A stretch of 64,000 nt of DNA from Candidatus Binatus sp. (GTDB lineage: Bacteria; Desulfobacterota; Binatia; Binatales; Binataceae), in NCBI RefSeq assembly GCF_030646925.1, contig NZ_JAUSKL010000087.1:1-64000 (forward strand), given 5' to 3'. The first letter of the stretch is position 1; each line of letters opens with the position of its first letter. The translations under genes were made by a program, and so were the position numbers. Under the pieces are notes generated by a model. That model saw only the letters and a list, made by a program, of their open reading frames with translations, was not told the origin of the DNA and did no database searches. Of the stretch, positions 44,373-53,402 are shown one piece after another.

Positions 44373-45977
44373 TCAGGAATGCCGCAGAGCGAGAATGCTC
44401 CCATCGCCGTCGGCCGAAAGGTAAATCCGGCCATCGCTGGCGATAGTCACTCCGGCAAAAGGCCGGAGCGGCCCCGGTATCAATCCCGGTATTCCCATAA
44501 GCAACTTCGGCACGACGCCCGGCGGGGCGCCGACGGGTAGATTTGACGCGACGGTCTCGCGCTCACGAGTCTTAAGCGAATATGAGATCAATTCGCGTGC
44601 GCCCGCGTCAACGACGTAGAGAGTATCGCCGGTAGTTGCGACCCCTTGCGGTTCCTTGAGGCCTTCGATCACCGCCGTCACTACGCCGTTATCGACCTGC
44701 ACGACGCGTCCCTTGTCGCTCTCGGAAACAAAGCAACTGCCGTCGGGAGCAATCGCAATCCCAGTTGGTCGCGCGAGACCGCGCGCCTTGACCTTGAGTT
44801 CGCCGGAAGCGAATTCGAGCACACGCCCTTCGCCTCCATCCGCAATGAAGATGCTACCCCCGGCGCCGACGGCGACGCCGTAAAGTTCATGCAGACCGGT
44901 CGCAAGGACTTCCATTGCGTGCGTCACCGGATGGTAGGAGGTGACGTTGCCGCCGGAGGTGGTCACGATCAATACGCCATTCGCGCCCTTGGCGACACCG
45001 CGAACGAAGCCGGGGAAATGCCCATCGAAGAGCAGTCCTACACGATGGCAAGAGCCGTCGGAAGCTACCTCGGCCATACTGATGCCGTCGGCGGCATAGA
45101 GCTTACCATCGTCGCCGAACGCAAGGCCCATCGGCCCGAGGAATCCTGGCGCGACCAGCACACGTTCTTTGCCGTCACCCATGATCTCCGCGACTCCGCC
45201 ATCGACGAAATGCGAAACGAAGAGACGGTCGTTGTCGGATAGCGCGAAATTGTCGATACCGGGACGCATCTTCGCGATCACGCGTCGGTCGCCGCTTTGC
45301 AAATCGATGCGCAACACCTCGCCGCTGCGGCCTTGAGTGGAAAGCAGGAAGCCTTTGCTGTCGAACTTGACCGCCGTTGGGACGGCGAGTTCGGTCGCAA
45401 ATACCTCGGGCTTACCGCCTTCCAGGGGGACGCGCCAAATCTCGTTAACGCCGATCGCGGGGAAGTAGATTTTGGCGTCGGGCCCGACCGCGAGAGCATT
45501 GGGCAGGGGCAGATTACCGGCGATTAGGCGCGGCGCTCGACCGTCCGGGAAAAGCTCGAAGAGTCTTCCGTCGGGGCGGCATTCGTCCATGAACAGACGA
45601 TCGTGCCACGCTGTGATGCCATTGGCGGCGGGAACCTTGTCGGCGATGACGCGGACCTCGCCATTGGGCGCGCGCGCACAGACTCGTTCGCTCATGACCT
45701 CGGTCGCGTACAGAATGCCGTTCGAGTCGAAGGCGAGATCGTCGGGCGCGACGATTGGTCCGCCGATAGGACTAAGAGTCGAGACCGCGCCACTGGTGAC
45801 GTCTATAGCGCTGACCTGGCTGCCAAACGCCTGCGCGACGTAGAGGCGACCGTCGGGTCCGACGCGCATGCCGTTGGCGCCAAAAAGCGTGCTCGGATCG
45901 GTGACACGGCTGACGCTCCATCCCTGGGCAGTGACGACTGTCGATGCGGCGCCAAAGCGGTTCGAAGAACTTTCCAT
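44373..45977 (-). CDS. SMP-30/NHL-type beta-propeller protein
   Basis: 534 residues made of repeated blade motifs: GMRVGPDGRLYVAQAFG, DLAFDSNGILYATEVM, LALGPxAKIYFP-like NALAVGPDAKIYFPAIG, GLAFGDDGKLYAADGIS, GVAVGAGGSIFIADGGEG, GIAIAPDGSCFVSESDKG and TIASDGRIYLSADGDG. The length fits two propeller units or one large one, about twice a normal gluconolactonase. It may be a lactonase of the SMP-30/gluconolactonase superfamily acting in the same pathway, or a binding protein. No signal peptide, so cytoplasmic. Confidence 0.85.
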   Translation of the reverse strand: MESSSNRFGAASTVVTAQGWSVSRVTDPSTLFGANGMRVGPDGRLYVAQAFGSQVSAIDVTSGAVSTLSPIGGPIVAPDDLAFDSNGILYATEVMSERVCARAPNGEVRVIADKVPAANGITAWHDRLFMDECRPDGRLFELFPDGRAPRLIAGNLPLPNALAVGPDAKIYFPAIGVNEIWRVPLEGGKPEVFATELAVPTAVKFDSKGFLLSTQGRSGEVLRIDLQSGDRRVIAKMRPGIDNFALSDNDRLFVSHFVDGGVAEIMGDGKERVLVAPGFLGPMGLAFGDDGKLYAADGISMAEVASDGSCHRVGLLFDGHFPGFVRGVAKGANGVLIVTTSGGNVTSYHPVTHAMEVLATGLHELYGVAVGAGGSIFIADGGEGRVLEFASGELKVKARGLARPTGIAIAPDGSCFVSESDKGRVVQVDNGVVTAVIEGLKEPQGVATTGDTLYVVDAGARELISYSLKTRERETVASNLPVGAPPGVVPKLLMGIPGLIPGPLRPFAGVTIASDGRIYLSADGDGSILALRHS

Positions 45978-46088
45978 CCGGCGATCCTCCCGCGCTTATC
46001 GATCCGCGATGCGAATCCGCGCCGAATCGGCGATTGCAGACTTGGCAGCCAACAGCCCCGATGGGTTTTTTCTTCTACTCAAGACTCA

Positions 46089-46340
46089 TCACGCCTGGCG
46101 AGCCGAATCGTAGAGAATATTCTTTGACCGAGCTTGGATTGCGGCACCTGACATATAAGCGAGGAACTGCAACACGTCCGGGCAAATCGCGTAGTCGTCG
46201 AAGTGGTGCTCGACCGACCAGACCGAATCAAAGCCGAGCGGCTCTGCCATCTCGCACAGCCTCAGTTCGTTGCGATAGACCTCGGCGTCAGAGATAGCGT
46301 TGTGGGGATTCTGAAAAGCGACTGCATAGCCTACGCGCAT
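46089..46340 (-). pseudogene. LLM flavin-dependent oxidoreductase, N-terminal fragment
   Basis: The ATG at 46340 follows AACGAGAGAGTACTACC. MRVGYAVAFQNPHNAISDAE, MAEPLGFDSVWSVEHHFDD and PDVLQFLAYMSG are the first ~70 residues of a bacterial-luciferase-like monooxygenase (typical VEHHF strand-2 motif). After FLAYMSG, where a normal protein continues to TxxIxLG, the text becomes unrelated and stops at 46089. About 80% of the gene is missing. It lies downstream of the selenoprotein candidate, with about 200 bases of featureless sequence between. Confidence 0.75.
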
Positions 46341-46544
46341 GGTAGTACTCTCTCGTTGAGCCTTACATTTGGGCGTGTGCGATGAGCGATCCTGCTGCCG
46401 GATATCTTGGCACACTGCATTCCGTACTGCCAACGGCCGTGGCATCGCCGCACCTCCAGCCGCGAGGACGATCGTTCGATTGCGCATCGCTACATTCCTC
46501 CCGAAGAGGAGTGCGGCGATCGCGCAGCATCCAAGAACCCGTCG

Positions 46545-47729
46545 TTACTTGGCCGACGGCTTCAACTCCAGCGGCGTATAGTAGTGGCGGTCGCCGAGCG
46601 CCTGCACCATAGCGAAAAATTCCGGTCCCGACGCCTTGCCCGGTTGCTCGAGTTCCCAGGTTTGACGAATGAAGCACCAACTATCAGGCCGCAAGCGGCG
46701 CGCTTCGGCAAAATACTTTAGCGCCTCGTCGCGATGACCGCGCTCGAACAGATGTTCGCCCAATCTGAAATTTGCCATGGCAAGCGCGTCGGTGTCGTCA
46801 GGCACCTGGGTCCGTCGCCGGGCTTCCTCGGCCGACAATACGTATTCGCTGCGCTCGCCTTTCTCGACCCAATCACGAATCGCATCCACATATGAAGTGC
46901 GCAGACGCTTGGCCTCCGCGGCGACGTCCGCCGGCATTGTGAACGTCTGCGGATCCAACGAACGGACTCCGTCGTTAACTCCTGCCGACTCGGCTGGCCG
47001 CACGATTCGACCTTGCTCGTCGATCCACACCGCCATCGGCACGTTGATGATGTCGTAGAGTTCTCCGACGATGTGCTTCTGATCGATCAAGCACGGGTAC
47101 TCGGGAATTCCTGCTCGAGCGAGCAATCGATCGTCCCAACCCATGATGTCTTTGAGCAAGTCCGGCATTTCGGTCGAAGACGGCCGAATGAAGTCGCGGA
47201 CGGCGGCCGCGCCTCCGCTATCGAACGCGACCGCGATGACGGTGAAGCCCTGGTCTTTCAGTTCTTCGTAAAGGCCCTGCCAAACTGGCAGGTCATAACG
47301 GCATCCTCACCAGGAGGCCCACGCGGCGATTAACACCTTCTTGCCGCGGTAGTCGGACAGCCGATGCATCTTGCCGTCGAGGTCCGGCAGTTCGAAATCC
47401 GGAGCCTCGAGCGACTTCAATGCGGCGCGGCGGGTTCCCGCGTTCTCACCGAAATACCAGACGCCATTTTTGTCGTCGTGCAGCGTCGGCTGGCCCATCA
47501 ATCGCGCGAACGATGCGAGGTTGAAGCTCTGCCGATTGTCGCGAACAAAGTCCGCCTCGCGTCCGACCGGAATTGGCACGCAGACGCCGCCCTTGCAGAC
47601 GCCTTCGGGTTTCAATTCCCATCCGCTTACTTTGGCTAGCTCCGCGGCGCTCAGCCACAGATTGTCGCGCTCGGCTTTGGCGGTGATGGCCTGTGAAGGG
47701 CGGTCCGCATAAATTACTTCTATCGGCAT
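46545..47729 (-). CDS. TlpA/ResA-like thioredoxin, candidate selenoprotein (in-frame TGA in the redox motif)
   Basis: AGGAGG stands 9 bases before the ATG. One frame runs 394 codons, interrupted only by TGA at 47307-47309, residue 141. Before it: SLEAPDFELPDLDGKMHRLS and GKKVLIAAWASW, the standard redoxin/TlpA start up to the active-site Trp. After it, in the same frame: GCRYDLPVWQGLYEELKDQG, then a redoxin domain (FTVIAVAFDSGG, IINVPMAVWIDEQGRIVRP with the cis-Pro) and a C-terminal ~90-residue TPR-like tail (FRLGEHLFERGHRDEALKYF). The TGA replaces the first redox Cys (WASW-U-GC), and a hairpin follows at the right distance. Selenocysteine insertion explains this better than a nonsense mutation. 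Residues 1-105 carry another Cys pair (CKGGVC). Probably a cytoplasmic thiol/selenol oxidoreductase, as no signal peptide is seen. Confidence 0.85.
47276..47306 (-). promoter_or_regulatory. Putative bacterial SECIS hairpin
   Basis: Beginning 14 nt after the TGA, CCTGCCA-GTT-TGGCAGG forms a perfect 7-bp stem; the apical loop GUU starts 22 nt after the UGA. Published descriptions of bacterial SECIS elements call for a short stem-loop with a G in the first loop positions and a loop roughly 16-37 nt from the UGA; this fits. The same bases encode the conserved DLPVWQ protein motif, so part of the pairing could be coincidence. Confidence 0.7.
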
Positions 47730-47970
47730 GACGCGAATCCTCCTGCGGTCCCAGTAGCAATATCGGAAGCTTAGTTGCAGGCCTGGTCGTCTCGAAAGTT
47801 ATTTCGCTTCTATCATTTGTACGGGCGATTGCACACAGCGGATGCGCTGTTTACGGTGTGCGGTTCAGATTGCATCCCGTTTCACTTCATCGCTGCAATT
47901 CGATAGCTATTCCTTACGATAGGTGAATTTCTAGTTCCCGGTGGATCTTTTAGCAGGGACAGGTGAAGTC

Positions 47971-48417
47971 ATGATCGAAAGCATCTTTCACGTAAACGTC
48001 AATTGCACTGATTTTGCGCGCTCGATGGAGTTCTACGCCAAGCTGGGATTCAAGGTTGTTCGCGATCTCGAGGTGGTCGGCAATCCGGAATTGAGCGCAG
48101 GACTGCGAATCCCCGACGGCCGCGGCCGCGCCGTGCTCCTGATGCTGGGGAACAACCGGCGCGCAACCAGGCTTGATCTGATCGAGTGGCTGCATCCGAA
48201 AACGGCGGGAACTTCGTATCCGAATCTCTGGAATGCCGGCATCTGCAGAATCGCGCTCCGCACGCGCGATCTCCGCAAAGACTATGCAGCGTTGAAGGCT
48301 CAAGGAATCGAGTTCTGGACCGAGCCGAGTTTTTTCAACGTCCGCGAAGGCCGCGAGGAGGGCTTCGTCTGCTGTTCCGATCCGGACGGCGCCGTGATCG
48401 AGCTAATCCAGGTATGA
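47971..48417 (+). CDS. VOC family protein
   Basis: 148 residues; AGGTGA is 7 bases before the ATG, while an upstream in-frame start adds nothing. Two-module glyoxalase fold: MIESIFHVNVNCTDFARSME, FYAKLGFKVV, then AGICRIALRTRDLRKDYAAL and CCSDPDGAVIELIQV. Metal ligand candidates are His 7 and the Glu of VIELI. Resembles the CoA-ester epimerase/dioxygenase-type VOC proteins. Divergent from the selenoprotein gene; the 240-base gap between them is relatively A/T-rich and presumably holds both promoters. Confidence 0.88.
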   Translation: MIESIFHVNVNCTDFARSMEFYAKLGFKVVRDLEVVGNPELSAGLRIPDGRGRAVLLMLGNNRRATRLDLIEWLHPKTAGTSYPNLWNAGICRIALRTRDLRKDYAALKAQGIEFWTEPSFFNVREGREEGFVCCSDPDGAVIELIQV

Positions 48418-48504
48418 TCTAGTCGATTACACAACACGCGGCATCCACTTTTAGCTGTTCTGGCAGCCGTCGCTTCGGCTATTGTCGCGTCCGAGGAAGC
48501 AGTA

Positions 48505-49584
48505 ATGGCGAACGAAGATCTCACCTATGCGGATCGGCTGACGGCTCTCCAGAACAAAGTCCTGGAATTCCTGCGCACTTTCGAATCCATCCAGGAAGAA
48601 CTGCGGCCCGGCGTGCTGGCCGAGAGCCAGGCGCGACTGGTTAGCGTCGTGCGTGATACCTTTCGCCGCTTCGAGTCGAGCTTTGTTCCACTGACGCCGC
48701 CCGCGGCGACGAAGGAACTGCATCAGCCGCTGTGCGCTGCGATCCGCGAACTGGGCAAGGCATACGAAATTTTCATGAGCAAGCCGGGACCCGAATGGAC
48801 GCTCGCCTTCCTCCACAGTCGCGCTGCATTTTGCCGCGGCCTGTACCAACTCTACGAATTGCGCGACCAGTTGCCGCTCGTCGCCCCGCATTTTTTGACC
48901 GTCGGAGCCAAGGCGCCCGCCCCCGGCGCGCCGGGCGGCCCATCGACTGGTTTCATCCAGCGCCAGCGCAACACGGATCGTTCTGATTACACGCTCTACG
49001 TTCCGGAAGATTATTTGCAGGAGAAGCCGATTCCGCTGATCGTCGCGTTGCACGGCGGCTATGGTCAGGGCTACGAGTACGTCTGGACGTGGCTGCGGGC
49101 GGCGCGCAGTCGCGGTTACGCCGTTCTCGCGCCTAAGTCGTTAGGCGATACCTGGGACATGATGGTGCCGAGTTCCGACACGCGGTCGGTCGTGCGGATG
49201 ATCAGCGAAGTTGTGAGCGAATATTCGATCGATCCCGCGCGCGTTTACCTGACCGGCCTCTCGGACGGCGGCATCTTCACCTACATTTTAGGGCTCGAAC
49301 AACCACAACTGTTCCGCGGTCTCGCTCCGATAGCCGGCGCGCTTCATCTGACGGTGGATCCGATGCTGCGCCAGGGACGCGGCAAGGACACCCCGATGCT
49401 GGTAGTCCATGGGGTCCACGACTTCATCTTTCCGGTCGCCTATACCCGCCAGACCTGCAACTTGCTCAAAAGTATCGGCTACAACGTGACCTATGAGGAG
49501 CTACCTGAGTGGGGACACGCGTATCCTTACTCGATCAATGAGCGGCTAGTGCTGCCGTGGTTCGAGTCGCTACCGGCTAAGTAG
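48505..49584 (+). CDS. Alpha/beta hydrolase (PHB-depolymerase/Dienelactone-hydrolase-like esterase) with helical N-terminal domain
   Basis: 359 residues. The first ~140 residues are helical with no family I recognise. From about 165: TLYVPEDYL, oxyanion strand PLIVALHGGYGQGYEYVW, nucleophile elbow YLTGLSDGGIFTYIL (GLSDG), acid in VVHGVHDFIFPVAYTRQ and catalytic His in EWGHAYPY. A complete Ser-Asp-His triad of the PHB depolymerase/feruloyl-esterase-like group. No signal peptide, hence a cytoplasmic esterase or thioesterase. Its end overlaps the convergent chimeric ORF by 8 bases. Confidence 0.88.
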   Translation: MANEDLTYADRLTALQNKVLEFLRTFESIQEELRPGVLAESQARLVSVVRDTFRRFESSFVPLTPPAATKELHQPLCAAIRELGKAYEIFMSKPGPEWTLAFLHSRAAFCRGLYQLYELRDQLPLVAPHFLTVGAKAPAPGAPGGPSTGFIQRQRNTDRSDYTLYVPEDYLQEKPIPLIVALHGGYGQGYEYVWTWLRAARSRGYAVLAPKSLGDTWDMMVPSSDTRSVVRMISEVVSEYSIDPARVYLTGLSDGGIFTYILGLEQPQLFRGLAPIAGALHLTVDPMLRQGRGKDTPMLVVHGVHDFIFPVAYTRQTCNLLKSIGYNVTYEELPEWGHAYPYSINERLVLPWFESLPAK

Positions 49585-50230
49585 TGCACGAAGGACTATG
49601 GCGGAATTGCAGCGCTCCCGGCACGAGCAAACCGGGTTGCGAGACGATGCGATAGGCGTTCTCCACCCACTCGCACACCCAACCCCGTGTGTCGCGCGGG
49701 TCGATCATCTCCTCCATCTGGAACCTGCTCAGCGGGCCGATGGGTCCGCGCGCGCTTTCGATGCGCGCATTGATTTCGGCGTGGAGCGCTTTGGGGTCGG
49801 CACTCTCGGCAAGCTGGCTACCGATAGCGAGGATGATCGTATCGGCAGTCGCGACGATAAGCTCGCGCTCGACGTGCTTCAGGTCGAACTCGTGCAGTTT
49901 GAAAACCGTTTGCAACTGAGCGAGCGCCTGCTCGATGTGGGGCCAGAACTCCGCGAATCGGGTCGCGACCATGCCCCGTCCGACTCGCACCAGGATTGCG
50001 TCCTCAAACTGAGCCCGCAGCCGGCCGAGTGCCTCGCTCACCGCCGGCTGGCTCATATGCAACGCGGCTGCCGCCTGCGTCACGCTTCGGGTGCGCAGCA
50101 GCTCGCGCAAAATCGGCAACAGGTTTAAGTCAGTGGCGTTCAGTCGGACGGCGGCAGTGGAGTCCCGGTATCTGACGGCCGGGACCGATGGCCGATACGC
50201 GGGACGAATGCCCCTGTTCGAATCTGGCAA
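49577..50230 (-). pseudogene. Chimeric ORF: LysR-type regulator N-terminus fused to a carboxyltransferase C-terminus
   Basis: Starts at TTG; LysR similarity starts at LNATDLNLLPILRELLRTRS with the winged helix (VTQAAAALHMSQPAVSEALG) and continues to ERELIVATADTIILAIGSQL, the beginning of the effector domain. Then, near residue 145, it changes to SADPKALHAEINARIESARG, EMIDPRDTRGWVCEWVENAY, the C-terminus of an acyl-CoA carboxylase carboxyltransferase (beta) subunit. The frame stays open, so a deletion joined the two genes in frame. It could still make a DNA-binding protein without a sensing domain. The parents, a LysR gene and a carboxylase gene, are otherwise absent here. Confidence 0.7.
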
Positions 50231-50240
50231 ATCGGGTCGC

Positions 50241-50609
50241 TCAGGTTGATTTCTCCGGCAGGCGTTTCAGGATGTCGAGGCGCAACGCCAGCTTTTCTCC
50301 CAGCCATAGCGCATTGATCGCGTGATCGACGTAGTCGTCGCCAGTCTCGGGATGCACCAGGATCGTGAGGCCCGCGCGATTGAGCATCAGCCACGGCACG
50401 ATTCGCGCAAATTCATCGGGCTGAAATTTGACTTGGTACATCGCCTGCGGATGCGGTCCGACCGGCTCGTCGCGCCATCGGCCCATCTCGACTGTGAACC
50501 TGTGCTGGATTTTCTTGCGCAAGCTGGCGGCGACTTCGCGCGACTTCGCATCATAATAGACATGGGCGTGGTAGCCGCGGATTTTTTTCGGGTCGATCGC
50601 TCGCGTCAT
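50241..50609 (-). CDS. DOPA 4,5-dioxygenase family protein
   Basis: 122 residues; GGAG is 9 bases before the ATG. IRGYHAHVYYDAKSREVAAS at the N-terminus, VGPHPQAMYQVKFQPDEF in the middle and LTILVHPETGDDYVDHAINA near the end are the three conserved blocks of this family, including the metal His residues. Plant and fungal members cleave DOPA in betalain synthesis; bacterial members are common and mostly uncharacterised small extradiol-type dioxygenases. It lies upstream of the LysR/carboxyltransferase chimera. Confidence 0.9.
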   Translation of the reverse strand: MTRAIDPKKIRGYHAHVYYDAKSREVAASLRKKIQHRFTVEMGRWRDEPVGPHPQAMYQVKFQPDEFARIVPWLMLNRAGLTILVHPETGDDYVDHAINALWLGEKLALRLDILKRLPEKST

Positions 50610-50702
50610 CTGCGATTTCTCCAACTTGCGCGCGCAAAGAGGGACGCGGCAGATTTTCTCATCGCCGCGCCGCGGTGGATAGCTATCCGCGTTCGGCAGT
50701 AT

Positions 50703-50951
50703 ATGTCGATCGTCAACCTCGAAGGAGAGTGCTCAAAGGTGCCACCGGCGCTCCGCCAGCGGTGCAGCGATCGCCTCGAAATCATCGATGCTGCAGCCGA
50801 ACTGATTCAACTGAATTTGCCGGGCTACGATCTGCATCCTTTGCACACGCAACCGGTGCGACACAGCATCCACGTGAATGGGCCGTGGTGCATCACATTC
50901 GAATGGCACGCTCCGAGGGCTGCAAAGATCGATCTTGAGCAATATCACTAA
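50703..50951 (+). CDS. higB: HigB-like (RelE superfamily) toxin, possibly 5'-truncated
   Basis: 82 residues. SKVPPALRQRCSDRLEIIDA, LIQLNLPGYDLHPL, VRHSIHVNGPWCITFEW and KIDLEQYH follow the HigB pattern (LNLPPxxxLHxL, xxSIxVNxxWRITF, DYH end). At the catalytic-site strand an Arg usually found in WRITF is Cys here (WCITF), which could weaken mRNA cleavage. The usual N-terminal start (MIxSFxDKxTEKxW) is absent or altered, and the region before the ATG is of poor quality, so the toxin may be degenerate. The antitoxin gene follows 21 bases later. Confidence 0.75.
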   Translation: MSIVNLEGECSKVPPALRQRCSDRLEIIDAAAELIQLNLPGYDLHPLHTQPVRHSIHVNGPWCITFEWHAPRAAKIDLEQYH

Positions 50952-50972
50952 AGAGCGCACAGGCTTTCAGTT

Positions 50973-51293
50973 ATGAGCGAGGAATTTACAGTCAATCGGA
51001 AGAACATCAAGCGCCCGCCGACTCATCCGGGCGTGTTGTTCGAGCGCGACATCCTGCCAGCGCTCGGGCGCCGCACGGTCGGCGAAATTGCGACGCTGAT
51101 GGGAGTGAGCCGCCAAACGCTTCATCGCGTGATGGCGGGCGATACCGCGATCAGCCCCGAAATGGCGGTTCGGCTCGGCAAGCTATGCGGCAACGGTCCC
51201 GAGTTGTGGCTTACTCTGCAAGCGCGATACGACGCGTGGCACGCAACGCGCCGTCTTCGACGATCGATCGACAAGATTCCGACGCTGACCTGA
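50973..51293 (+). CDS. higA: HigA-family antitoxin (XRE helix-turn-helix)
   Basis: 106 residues. PPTHPGVLFERDILPALG, then the HTH VGEIATLMGVSRQTLHRVMA, SPEMAVRLGKLCGNGPELWL and LQARYDAW: the textbook HigA signature. It binds and neutralises HigB and represses the higBA promoter. Toxin-first order is normal for higBA. Followed by ilvD on the same strand after 99 bases. Confidence 0.93.
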   Translation: MSEEFTVNRKNIKRPPTHPGVLFERDILPALGRRTVGEIATLMGVSRQTLHRVMAGDTAISPEMAVRLGKLCGNGPELWLTLQARYDAWHATRRLRRSIDKIPTLT

Positions 51294-51392
51294 ACCGGTG
51301 GATGTTTCGCGCGGCAGCTATATAATGAACCCCTCAATTTGAAGGCATCGTCGCGGCGCGACGCGCTAATCGCGGACACGACAGGAGCAGAC

Positions 51393-53066
51393 ATGAGCGC
51401 GAATCCGAAAAGCCAGATCATAACCCAGGGGGCGCAGCGATCGCCGAATCGCGCGATGCTGCGCGCAGTGGGATTCACCGATACCGATTTCGACAAGCCA
51501 ATCGTCGGCATTGCAAATAGCTACAGCACGATTACCCCGTGCAACCTCGGTTTGAACGTGCTGGCGAATCGCGCGGAGGCGGCAATCAAGGCGGCGGGCG
51601 CGATGCCGCAAGTCTTCGGCACCATCACAGTCAGCGACGGAATCGCGATGGGCACCGAAGGCATGAAGTACTCGCTGGTCTCGCGCGAGGTGATCGCCGA
51701 TTCGATCGAGACCGCGTGCACCGGGGAATCGATGGACGGCGTGCTCGCGATCGGCGGCTGCGACAAAAACATGCCGGGCGCGATGATCGCGCTCGCGCGG
51801 ATGAATATACCCGCGATCTTCGTTTACGGTGGAACGATCAAGCCGGGCCGCTATGGCGATCGCGACTTGACGATTGTGAGCGCGTTCGAGGCCGTCGGCG
51901 AATTCAGTGCGCATAAGATCGACCAGGCCGAACTGCTCGAAGTCGAGCGGCGCGCCTGTCCGGGCGCCGGTTCGTGCGGCGGGATGTACACCGCGAACAC
52001 GATGTCCTCGGCGATCGAGGCGATGGGCATGAGCGCGCCCTACTCTTCGACCATGGCGGCCGTCGATTCGGAAAAAGCCGACAGTGCCGCGAAATCGGGC
52101 GAGATGCTGGTGGCGGCGATTCGGAGCGGACTCACGCCGCGCAAAATCATGACGCGCAACGCCTTCGAAAACGCGATCGCAGTCGTGATGGCGGTCGGCG
52201 GCTCGACCAACGCCGTGTTGCATCTGCTCGCGATCGCGCATGCTGCCGAGGTGCCGCTCAAGCTCGACGACTTCGAGGCGATTCGCCAGCGCGTGCCCGT
52301 GCTCTGCGATCTCAAACCGTCGGGCCCATACGTGACGACTCAACTGCACCAGGCCGGCGGTATCCCGCAAGTCATGAAGATGCTGCTGAAGCATGGCGTG
52401 CTGCACGGCGGCGAGATGACGATCACCGGCAAGACTATCGCCGAGAACCTGGCCGAGGTGCCCGACGCGCCGCGCAAGGATCAGCCGGTCATTCATCAGT
52501 GGGAAAGCCCGGTGTACGCCAAGGGGCATCTCGCGATCATGCGCGGCAACCTCGCGACCGAGGGCGCGGTGGCGAAGATCACCGGCATCAAGCATCAGGA
52601 CATCACGGGACCGGCGCGAGTGTTCGATCGCGAGGAGGACAGCCTGACCGCGATTCTCGAGGGCAAGATCAAGGCCGGCGACGTGCTGGTGATTCGCTAC
52701 GAAGGACCGCGCGGCGGCCCCGGGATGCGCGAGATGCTGTCGCCGACGTCGGCGATAATCGGCGCCGGGCTGGGCGATTCGGTCGGACTCATCACCGACG
52801 GCAGATTCTCCGGCGGCACCTACGGACTCGTCGTGGGGCACGTCGCGCCGGAAGCGCAGGTCGGTGGATTGATCGCGCTGGTGCACGAGGGCGATTCGAT
52901 CACGATCGACGCGAAGCGGCAATTGCTGCAACTGAATGTGCCGGAGGACGAAATCGCGCGGCGCCGCGCACTGTGGAAGGCGCCCAAGCCGCGCTACACG
53001 CGTGGCGTGCTGGCGAAGTACGCGGCGCAGGTATCGTCGGGCAGTCTGGGCGCAGTGACCGACTAG
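51393..53066 (+). CDS. ilvD: Dihydroxy-acid dehydratase
   Basis: 557 residues, full length; GGAG 7 bases before the chosen ATG (an upstream ATG adds 18 unrelated residues). Fe-S ligand Cys in [18 protein letters not shown] and [20 protein letters not shown]; also [15 protein letters not shown] and [20 protein letters not shown] with the catalytic Ser. It dehydrates 2,3-dihydroxy-isovalerate and -methylvalerate to the keto acids in branched-chain amino-acid synthesis. Housekeeping gene, isolated from other ilv/leu genes. Confidence 0.97.
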   Translation: MSANPKSQIITQGAQRSPNRAMLRAVGFTDTDFDKPIVGIANSYSTITPCNLGLNVLANRAEAAIKAAGAMPQVFGTITVSDGIAMGTEGMKYSLVSREVIADSIETACTGESMDGVLAIGGCDKNMPGAMIALARMNIPAIFVYGGTIKPGRYGDRDLTIVSAFEAVGEFSAHKIDQAELLEVERRACPGAGSCGGMYTANTMSSAIEAMGMSAPYSSTMAAVDSEKADSAAKSGEMLVAAIRSGLTPRKIMTRNAFENAIAVVMAVGGSTNAVLHLLAIAHAAEVPLKLDDFEAIRQRVPVLCDLKPSGPYVTTQLHQAGGIPQVMKMLLKHGVLHGGEMTITGKTIAENLAEVPDAPRKDQPVIHQWESPVYAKGHLAIMRGNLATEGAVAKITGIKHQDITGPARVFDREEDSLTAILEGKIKAGDVLVIRYEGPRGGPGMREMLSPTSAIIGAGLGDSVGLITDGRFSGGTYGLVVGHVAPEAQVGGLIALVHEGDSITIDAKRQLLQLNVPEDEIARRRALWKAPKPRYTRGVLAKYAAQVSSGSLGAVTD

Positions 53067-53077
53067 AGGTCACGAAC

Positions 53078-53290
53078 ATGACTACGAAGGCAGACGTTCG
53101 GACGTTCTTCGCGGTGTTGCTTTCTTTCTCATCGGGTTGCATCCCAATGCATTCGACCGCCACGGTCAATGGAACGCTGTGCACCTCGAATGGTTGGGCG
53201 ACGCCCGTTGGAGCATCGTTAAAATCCGAATGCGTATCTCCTGATGGCAAACCAGTGAGTAACTCTGAAGTGCACACCGGACTCTTGTGA
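53078..53290 (+). CDS. Small secreted protein, possible lipoprotein
   Basis: 70 residues directly after ilvD; GAGGT is 8 bases before the ATG. The N-terminus FFAVLLSFSSGCIPMHS is a signal-like stretch ending in Cys; SSGC is an imperfect lipobox. The rest (NGTLCTSNGWATPVGASLKS) has two more Cys and no known domain. Less GC-rich than ilvD. Confidence 0.5.
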   Translation: MTTKADVRTFFAVLLSFSSGCIPMHSTATVNGTLCTSNGWATPVGASLKSECVSPDGKPVSNSEVHTGLL

Positions 53291-53402
53291 AGATGACAAT
53301 GGAGTCTTTTGCGGTAGCAGAGTGGCGTAGCCGACGCGCGGCAAGCTCGAGCACATTGCGACGGGACTACACCCGGGACCGGCACAACACGCTGATTCGG
53401 CG

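Noticed and set aside
46545-47309. Reading the thioredoxin as two separate genes or a simple pseudogene
   Set aside because: Both parts are in the same frame, the TGA sits at the redox Cys, and a hairpin follows. A second start (ATG 47168) would begin in the middle of the redoxin domain.
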